Under the pieces are notes generated by a model. It was not told where the DNA came from, made no database searches, and saw only the letters and a program-made list of their open reading frames with translations. Positions 56,153 through 64,000 of a DNA stretch of 64,000 bases are shown piece after piece. Source of the DNA: Lactuca virosa (Eukaryota; Streptophyta; Magnoliopsida; Asterales; Asteraceae). The position numbers were made by a program, and so were the translations under genes. Where the stretch lies: positions 107,535,381-107,599,380 of the forward strand of contig CAKMRJ010003334.1 of NCBI GenBank assembly GCA_928212115.1, in the 5' to 3' direction. Each line of letters starts with the position of its first letter. Position 1 is the first letter of the stretch.

Positions 56153-56568
56153 ATCAGTTTAAGCGAACTAGGATTTTGTATGATTTCTAGACTTAAACTT
56201 AGAATGCTAAGCGATGATTATGAGATGAGTGTCTGCTATATTTAGGAATCATGTCTGAATAGACACGAGCACTAGCTTATTTAGGGAAGATGCCTAAATT
56301 TATTTTATATGCTAAAAGATTTATGTTATGGCTATAAAGATGCCTTATATGCTTTATGATGCTATTATTTGATCGGTCTATGGTCTATTGCCGATCGGAT
56401 TTGGAAATTTTATGTGTTCATATTTCTAAACGTTTAATTATGGTATTAGAACTGGCATATAACTTTTCGGAGTGATAAGGAGATTTATACGTCTATCGTA
56501 AATAAAGCTTTCCCTACCTTAATTCTCATCACTATACACTGAATGTCTGATTTGGCGTATAGATCGAC

Positions 56569-58069
56569 ATGGTGAGAGCTCGAAGCAGATTAGGAAACGG
56601 TGTTCAGCAGCCTGAGCCACTGGTAATTAAGCGTGCACCAGAGGTATCAGTTGCACCCAAACCTATCACGTTGGCAATGATACAAACGATGTTGGATTGT
56701 CAGATGGAAGTGACAAGTTGTCTACTTAAACAGAATAGGGATGAACCTACTATGCCTTTTGTGCAGCCCGAACTAAATGAAGAACTGTCGGAGGAGGGAA
56801 ACTATAGCCGAACTGTGAGTCAAGTTGAACCCCGAATGGTAAGGAGGAACGACCCGGACAGAGGGATTGACAAGGATGGGCATATGTATAAGAACTTCTT
56901 GGGTGCCAATCCACCAAGTCTTTCTATAAGCCTAAAGCCAGTAGATATTATGGACTGGATCTCCGAGATGGGATGGTATTTGAAAGTTGCAACTGCAATA
57001 ATAAGCAGAAAACCGTCTTTGCAGTCGGATAACTAAAGACCGGGGTTTTAAGTTGGTAGAAGTTGTTGGCATATACAATGCCACAAGGAGAATCGATGAG
57101 GATGTCTTAGGAAGTATTCATGGAGCAGTTGAAAATGAAATACTACTTGGAGGCAGATCTGATAGACCTAAACAACGAGTTTCTGAACCTGAAGAAGGAA
57201 AGATGAGTATTGATGAGTACGCCACCACATTCATGGATCTCCGAGATGGAGATGGTATTTGAAAGTTGCAACTGCAGTAATAAGCAGAAAACCGTATTTG
57301 CAGTCAGATAACTAAAGACCGGGGTTTTAAGCTGGTAGAAGTTGTTGGCAGATACAATGCCACAAGGAGAAGCCATGAGGATGTCTTGGGAAGCATTCCT
57401 GGAGCAGTTGAAAATGCAGTACTACTTGGAGGTAAATTTGATAGACCTAAACAACGAGTTTCTGAACCTAAAGAAGGAAAAATGAGTATTGATGAGTACA
57501 CCACCACATTCACCGAGAATATGAAGTTATTCCCCTACTTTGTTCCTACTGAACTCTCCAAGATAAAGAGGTTTGCTAATGGATTTCCAGCGGACTTTGG
57601 TGCAACGGTAAAAATGGCAACTACTTTGAAGACAGTCGTTAGAGCAGCCAAGAATATGGAGACCCAACTTAGGGAAAAGGGTCTGGAAAGAGATGAGGTA
57701 GGGGAGAAGAGGAAGTTTGAGGGGTCTTCAAGATCCGACAAGAAAAACAGGTTCCTAAAGTCTGATCCCAACAACAAGAGGTATGGGGATAGAAATAAAG
57801 AAAAATGGTGTGACAATTGCAGAAGGAAACACATTGGAAAATGCTCTAAAGAGGTGACCTACTTCAAATGCGGGAAGACTGGTTACTATGCCAATGAATG
57901 TGCAGCCAAGATAGAAGTATGCTTTAAGTGTGGTGTAGAAGGACACTTCAAGCAAGACTTCCCAAAGAGGGAAGGAGCTACAAAGCCAAACTTGTCGTCG
58001 AAGCCAAACGCAAGAGCATTCCAGAGGATCTTTGATGAAGCAGGTGACGATGCAAGGGATCTGGAGTAA
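56569..58069 (+). pseudogene. gag: Gag of element E with internal duplication
   Basis: Starts MVRARSRLGNGVQQPEP at 56569 and is open for 155 codons. The frame is then lost around GLDLRDG, where a tandem duplication of 278-279 bp (56956-57233 and 57234-57512) lies. The last part is open at 57386-58069 (227 codons), with MSIDEYTTTFTENMKLFPYF, a KR-rich basic region and three Cys-rich units: CDNCRRKHIGKC, YFKCGKTGYYANEC (one cysteine and the histidine altered) and CFKCGVEGHFKQDF (last cysteine altered). It ends at a TAA after DDARDLE with no protease following. Gag packages element RNA. Confidence 0.85.
56956..57512 (+). repeat. Tandem duplication within gag, period 278-279 bp
   Basis: Both units contain GGATCTCCGAGATGG, AAGTTGCAACTGCA, GACCGGGGTTTTAAG and AGTATTGATGAGTAC, with a one-base indel and scattered substitutions. 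Confidence 0.9.
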
Positions 58070-59055
58070 GGATCTATATATCTGAAGATCGAGATATAAA
58101 GTATCCATATAGATAGTATCATATGGTGTAGCCTAACATAAGAGGCATAGTATAGGGTGAACTTGAATATTTATGTAATCATTTCCAGAAATAATATATA
58201 ACTTAGTTATGTTATCCGATGTGTTAAAGGACTATGTGAAATTCTTTTATGGTGACTTGGAAAACTAAAAGGCAATTCTTGGGATGAGTATGAATAGGTG
58301 TGAAAGGTAGTAGATGCTTATACTATCGGAAGCACAGGACTCGAACATGGATCAGGGAAAGTCACAACGTTATCAAGGCGCTAGTAATTGATTCTGTTTT
58401 GTTCATGTCTGTCGTTACCATCGTTTCGGTAATGACTAAGATGATGATTGTTATTCCGACCCTAGTAGTCATATCAAATTGAATCCGGCTAAGATAAGTA
58501 TGTTACATGGTTCATAGAACCAAGTTCAATGTAGCATCCCACTTAAGCCAGAAGATTGAAGTAAAAGATAATCGAAGCGATCAATAGAAGTATCGCGATC
58601 TTCGTTAAAATAAGAAGCTTGAAGTGCTACATGCTAGATATCACATTTAAACATGAAGGAAGATATCTTCCATTCTGGAATTTGACTCAAAAAGACCTGA
58701 GTCTAAGCGTTGCATCATACGATGAGAGGTCATTAGGACATGACCCATCAGTCTGTTACGGTAATCAAAGTAAAGCACTTATCTTAAGTTAAGTATGTTT
58801 AAAAAGGAGTAGGAGTCTCCAATAAGGATCGTGTTTGTAACCTGAAGGTTACGATTAAAAGTCCAACATAGTATGAAGAGCGGGTGCAAGATTGCGCACT
58901 GCCAGCAGTCAAGGAGTCCTAGAGTTAGATACTCATTTAAAAGGACATAAGAGTTACAGTTATTAACTAGGATGATAATGTAACATGCGGAATCATTATA
59001 CAAGCCCTGTTTTGTTGATGATTTCGGGACGTAATCATCCTAATGGGGAGATAAT
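58070..59055 (+). other. Noncoding stretch and polypurine tract of element E
   Basis: No motif of pol is visible. The end (GATTTCGGGACGTAATCATC, 59020-59039, then TAATGGGGAGATAAT) matches the pre-LTR block of gypsy C. Confidence 0.75.
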
Positions 59056-60409
59056 TGTAACGCCCGCAGATTCGGGCTAGTCAATTTAGAGATAATAATC
59101 ATTAAAAATGACTTTTTGGTAGAAGATTATTTAGGATAAATAATCTTAACCACGGTTATAGTATATGTCACAAGGATTCCGTACATATAAAGAACGTTGA
59201 AATCTGACTTAAAACGAAGAAGTTATGACCCGTTGAAGTTTCACGAATAAATAGGCACGACTGTGCATAACATGAAACATAAATTTTTGATAAAATACTT
59301 TTTAGCCTTAGTAATCTAAATGAAAGTCGTAGTAGTCTTTAAACCGAGAGCGTGCATATAGAGAACGTCCAAATCTGACTTCGTTAGAGGAAGTTATGAT
59401 TTTTCTAAGATTCAGTGTAGCAGTATACAGCTCAGAAATTGAATTTTAGATCAGTCAATTTTTAGCCGAGATGATCTAAATGAGAAATGAAGATCTCATT
59501 AATAGGAACTCAACGATATAAAGACAGTCAAAAACGGACGTCGGATGACAAAGTTATGAATTTTTAACGGACTTTAACTGTCTAAGACTGTTAAAATATA
59601 AATTTAAAATTTAAAGTCAAAATTAGCCAACAGAGTCTAAATGAAAGTTGTAGAGCTCGTCGATAGCTACGTGTGGATATAAAGAACGTGAAAAAAGGAG
59701 CTTGTATGCAAAAGTTATGGATTTTACAAGACAATTAATTTTCGGATTAACAAGAGGGCGACATGTGTCACGATTTGGCACCACACCTTCCTCCCCAAGG
59801 CTTGCGATCTGATGTTGACACGTGGCATCCAGTACGACCAGCATAAGTTGAGGACGCCCAGCGTACTGAACCACTTCCAGCCTATAAACAGAACTCGATT
59901 TTCACTCTTTTCTTCACACATTTCCATCCAAACTCTTCCAAAACCCTCCCAAGGTCCCAAGACCTTTCTCTACCACTTCCTAGGTGTTACTAGTGAAGCT
60001 ATGGAGTGTCAGAAATCTCTGAGAAGTAGAGATTTCTACTCAGAAGCTCTGCCCATGCAAAGTCTGGTTTCTCGTGAAACCAACTGTAAGTTAAGTTATG
60101 CTTACCATACTTTAAGTATAACTTATGTATAAGTTCATTATCGTTATTATGAACCGATAAACAAGATTTATCAGTGATTCCAAGTCGTTACACTAATTGA
60201 TCTACTTATGGGAGAGGTGTTTAGAAAGGTCACGTTGGCTTAGTTGTTGGATTTCAGAAAGGCTATACGCCAAAATGATCCTGCCTCCCAAGTGTCCTGC
60301 CTGGCTGATCTTTACTTGATAGATCTTGAAGTAGACTTTGAGTTAATGATGAATCTAGGCTAATAATTAGTCGCAAGAAATATTAGACTAAGACTCAGTG
60401 ATAATAATA

Positions 60410-60809
60410 GGGTTTAGGTCATTTTTGGTCACTTAACTTTTGGTTTTGTGCTCATTTGGTCACTTAACTATTTTTAAGTTTTAAAAGGTCATCAAACTTT
60501 TGACTTTGTGCTCATTTAGTCACTTAACTTTTATTTTGGTCACTTAACTTTTAGATTTGTGCTCATTTAGTCACCTAACTTTTAAAATTGTGCTCATTTA
60601 GTCACTAAACTTTTGAAAAAATTTAAAAGTTTAGTCACTAAATGAACACAATTTTAAAAGTTAGGTGACTAAATGTGACCAAGCCAAAAGTTAAGTGACT
60701 AAATGAGCACAAAGCCAAAAGTTTGATGACCTTTTAAAACTTAAAAAGAGTTTAAGTGACCAAATAAGCACAAAACCAAAAGTTAAGTGACCAAAAATGA
60801 CCTAAACCC
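60410..60809. mobile_element. 400-bp foldback MITE with 9-bp target duplication
   Basis: GGGTTTAGGTCATTTTTGGT at the left and its reverse complement at the right extend as one inverted repeat through most of the element. Repeated GTCACTTAACTTTT and TTGTGCTCATTTAGTCAC units lie in each arm. ATAATAATA flanks it on both sides (60401-60409 and 60810-60818), and the 5' LTR of E has the empty site. A 9-bp duplication points to the Mutator-like group. No coding. Confidence 0.88.
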
Positions 60810-61133
60810 ATAATAATACTAGGTTACGTTGAAGGAAAAGAAAGTTGCTAGGAGCGAAGCGCTGTCCGAGTTTCAAGTCATCACTTTAACAAATGAGTGC
60901 ATAGTCCCTTTCATGAACATGATATTAATACAAGTATTAATTAAAGTATTAAAATATGTTTATGTGTGAGATATTTGATATTTCCTGAAATATGTGTTAA
61001 GAACATATATTATAATATATGATGATTTACGACATACAGAATAAACCTAAATTAATTAAGATGAATATCGGGTAGTATCTCCTTAAGAGTACGAGTGAGA
61101 TACACATGTAGGGTAGAAATCTAAATTTTGTCT

Positions 61134-61372
61134 TTGATCCGTGAGCATGGATTAGAAATATTCATCCGTCCTTAGTCCAAGAGTACGAATTGGGCATAGT
61201 TATTTATCAATAATCTGAGAGCATGGATTGGACATAGTCATTCGTCCCTAGTCCGAGAGTATGGAGTGGGCATAGTCATTTGTCATTGATCCGAGAGCAT
61301 GGATTAGACGTAGTTGTTCATACCTGATATGGGAGTATGGATTAGGTAAATCCGTTCATTTTAGATCTGAAA
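61134..61372 (+). repeat. Degenerate minisatellite in 3' LTR of E
   Basis: Counterpart of 55387-55625. Confidence 0.85.
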
Positions 61373-61458
61373 GTATGGATCGTGTTGTTGTGACTTGTGA
61401 GGATCAATGGGGTGGGGTAAATTGCATATATGAGGTGAAATTGTATCTTGCGAGTTCT

Positions 61459-61462
<4 letters not shown>

Positions 61463-61525
<63 letters not shown>
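61463..61525. repeat. (TA)n microsatellite in 3' LTR of E
   Basis: About 63 bp of TA; creates an artefactual Ile-Tyr ORF. Confidence 0.95.
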
Positions 61526-61528
<3 letters not shown>

Positions 61529-61894
61529 ATAACATTGTGGGATTGAAATCCTTATGTACTCACCAGGTTTCCCAACCTTACCCACTCAGTTTATTGTATC
61601 ACATGTAGTGATATTAAAGATACATTCTGCTGAGAGATTTAAGGAATATTAGGCCAATAGTTTAATTATTGTAAGGCTTGTAATATTTCGTTATGCTTAT
61701 GTTTATGTATTGAAAATGACATCTCAATGTTTTAATATAAATAAAATACATTTCTTCGGAAATGCTTTGATAATATCATTATCATGTTTTTGGGAACAAA
61801 TTCTGCAATATTATTCTTCAAAAAGGATACTCTGAGTTTTAAATAAGCATAAACAAATCGGTCTTTTCTGGTCGTGAAAATTGGAGATGTCACA

Positions 61895-62224
61895 AATACA
61901 GATTCCAAATCTAACATAGCATCCAATTCCTCCTAGGCTATAAGGCATCATATATCAGGCCAATATATCATGCAATTCATGTAAGTATCCTTAGACTTAT
62001 CCTAACATGAAATCATTAATATCATATAACATATCAACATGTATGGGTATTCTGGGAATCACTTACTTGAGTTCGGCCGATTGCATGCATCACACCCCCT
62101 TATTCTATATAAAAGTCTTTTAGAAAACTTATTTTCTTTCAAAAAATTACCACTTCCTCAGTTTGAGTTCAGACAAACCCGAGAGTGTGCTCGAATCCCT
62201 CAAACCAAGGTTCTGATACCAACT
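61895..62224 (-). other. Leader and primer site of gypsy element G
   Basis: Continuation of G's leader. 62209-62221 reads TGGTATCAGAACC on the minus strand, the initiator-Met primer site, three bases from the LTR. Confidence 0.85.
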
Positions 62225-63956
62225 TGTAACATCCAAAAAACTATAAGGTAAAATTTTCATTTTTAATTCAACACATAAACACCATTTATTCTTATCAACC
62301 ATTAAAAGGTATGTCAGAGTAAAAATAGTTATTAGAGTACAATCCCAAAATCATAAAGTGCGGAAACATGGGTGGATGTGCTGCGATCAAGTTGGGCCCT
62401 TTCCTTTCGAACTGGAAGTACCTGAATCCATAACCATAAAATTTTAAGCACAAACCTTATTGAGTTCCCCAAAATAGCACACATCATACATATATTGGGC
62501 CTAGCCCATAATAATGGGTCTAACCCTTCTTAATCAATGGGCCCAACCTAACATACAAATAGGTATAGCCCGTCATACCATGGGCCTAGCCCAACATACC
62601 ATGGGCCTATCCCAACATACAATGCAAGAGTCACAAACAGCTACCATATAACATATCCTAGTAGGCCGACATTGGTGCCTTCGACCCACGGGAACAGTGA
62701 GGAGACTCACCTCAATCCGAGATAACCAAAACATACACACGCGACTACTATTAGGCTCCTCACACTGAACACATCCAAAATATCTCTAATCAATTCTTAA
62801 GGAAAATTCCATAATCCAAGGTCTGATTCATATTCTATCATACCAATGGGTAAAAAAATAATTTACCCTTCCTATACTTGGCCCAACAAAGCAAGGCCCA
62901 AACCCAAAATGACTCAAGGCCTAAAAATATCCCAAGATCCATTTAGGTGCATACGCCCCAACGTACAATGTTGAGGCCCAAAGATAACTCTAAACCTCTT
63001 AATGCCTTAAGACAACATGCATAACTTCCTGATCCGATTCTTATGGGACGTCCTAAGTCATAAAGTTCCTGGCTTTATGACTTTGCATGGCTTAATGGTG
63101 TCCAAACCGAAGCCCTAAATCTCTAACTTCATCAAAAGACCACCAACTCATGCATGGAAGGATTATACTCATCAAGATCCGATTTTTATAGCTTAATGAC
63201 CTCAAAAATGACTAAAAATAGGCTCAAAGGTTCTGGAGTAGCCTCTACTCACAAGATCCAAACCATGGGACCAAAACATGCTCATATCATGACCTAAGGC
63301 TACATCTACATCAAATAGTCATCAAGTTTGAAACTTTATACCTCCAGAAGATAGATCAAGGTGAACAAGGCCTGGATCTACAAGCTCTAAGACACTCAAC
63401 ACTTCTCCAATGAGCTCCTTCTTCTCCAAGGTGCACTAAAAACACTCCAAAACACACAAGAGGCTCAAAATCGTCACAATGGGGCTAGGGTTTCGAGATA
63501 ATTGCTTTAGGGATATGGAGGTTGTATATAGAGAGAGTTTCCAGAAATTAAGTTTCTTAAATAAGGCTCAAAAGCTCAATATTAGGGTTTGAGTATGGGC
63601 CACGTACGCCCAGCGTACCAGGTTGCACTCTGCGATCACTCTTTCCCAATACGCCCTACGTAATGTACGCCCAGTGTACTCGACTCAACCCAAAATCTTC
63701 ATAACTTCTAACGGTCACAACTACCATATCCCTAATCCGTTTTCGGCGTTCTTTATATGCTCGAAAAGGTAATGAGAAACCCTATAATCTCATCTAATCT
63801 CCTTCAACTTAAAATCATCCGAACTTGAATCCTAAATTCAATAAAAGGCCTGAAGCATCACTTTTACCATTATACCCTTGCAGTTCGGGGCCCTAACTTG
63901 ATCCATTAATGTCCTTAAATCCCCGAATAGGAAGCTTCTTGAAACTAGATGTTACA
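62225..63956 (-). repeat. 5' LTR of gypsy element G
   Basis: 1732 bp between TGTAACATCC and TAGATGTTACA. Contains a 21-bp minisatellite (about 62576-62617, with degenerate units to 62490), the box CATTGGTGCCTTCGACCCAC (62680-62699), clusters of GGCCCA, a TATA-like TATATACAA (minus, about 63515) and dyads GTACGCCCAGCGTAC (63604-63618), TACGCCCTACGTA (63650-63662) and GTACGCCCAGTGTAC (63665-63679). Confidence 0.87.
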
Positions 63957-64000
63957 CTAACATAACATATCTTTGATAGAGGAGATCTATACGAAGAGAC
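63957..64000. other. Flank of element G
   Basis: Only 44 bp; nothing recognisable. CTAAC (63957-63961) should be one target copy of G. Confidence 0.5.

Larger units (their letters stand above)
53718..61894 (+). mobile_element. Gag-only LTR retrotransposon E (TR-GAG-like)
   Basis: An 8.2-kb element with two long LTRs, primer site, a Gag with zinc knuckles and polypurine tract, but no protease, RT or integrase between 58070 and 59055. Target copies AATAT (53713-53717) and AATAC (61895-61899) differ by one base. LTRs, PPT and the preceding block match element C, which carries pol sequence. TR-GAG elements are a known plant class of non-autonomous, gag-carrying LTR elements. Confidence 0.88.
59056..61894 (+). 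repeat. 3' LTR of element E
   Basis: Begins TGTAACGCCCGCAG and ends GGAGATGTCACA; 2839 bp. Subtracting the 400-bp MITE and its 9-bp target copy leaves 2430 bp, against 2421 for the 5' LTR. TATA CTATAAACAG is at 59881 and the dyad GACGCCCAGCGTAC at about 59844. The first 140 bp differ from the 5' LTR at roughly one base in ten. Confidence 0.9.

Overview
The window is plant nuclear DNA made almost entirely of nested, decayed LTR retrotransposons with some DNA-transposon remnants. I found no intact host gene, rRNA, tRNA gene or CRISPR array. The LTR families, the AT-rich intergenic style and the repeated short dyads (ACTCGACGAGT, GTACGCCCAGCGTAC) suggest an Asteraceae genome, perhaps lettuce-like. 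That taxon is an inference, not a sequence match.

Layout, left to right. 1-6151 is the 3' half and 3' LTR of a Ty3/gypsy chromovirus (Tekay-like). It sits in the leader of Ty1/copia element A (6152-13096). A sits in a CACTA transposon whose right end is at 15654 and which carries an intron-containing receptor-kinase fragment. The CACTA end lies inside a copia LTR (15655-16164), itself inside gypsy element C (16165-19319), itself inside a minus-strand LTR remnant (19320-20146). The left halves of all these layers lie outside the window. 20185-25418 holds a MULE transposase fragment and AT-rich microsatellites, followed by a foldback element (25419-25938). Two LTRs lie head to head (J 25938-27563 minus, K 27567-30123 plus). 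30132-46772 is a minus-strand gypsy complex (fragment L, element I) split by young copia element B (32698-41388). 46773-63956 is minus-strand gypsy H (gag and 5' LTR) and G (gag, intron donor, 5' LTR). G is split by the plus-strand gag-only element E (53718-61894), whose 3' LTR carries a 400-bp foldback MITE.

Most interesting signals. (1) The copia leaders of A and B contain arrays of small hairpins in which the loop is fixed and the stem varies with compensatory changes. One loop is always exactly 22 nt and carries the palindrome GGTTAACC. This looks like a selected RNA structure, possibly for dimerisation or packaging. (2) Element I has a 68-nt GT-AG intron exactly at the gag/protease join. 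When retained it ends Gag at its own terminal TAG; when removed it restores the reading frame, a possible Gag versus Gag-Pol switch. (3) Unrelated LTR families each carry arrays of short odd-centred palindromes with family-specific sequence. (4) Gypsy LTRs carry an element-specific minisatellite at a fixed site. (5) E (gag only) and C (pol-bearing) share LTR and polypurine-tract sequence, a likely non-autonomous/autonomous pair. (6) Copia B has nearly identical LTRs around a ruined interior, with a copy of its own insertion flank plus a third LTR at its right end.

Many stop codons fit C-to-T change (CGA to TGA, CAG to TAG, TGG to TAG), as expected for methylated, silenced repeats.
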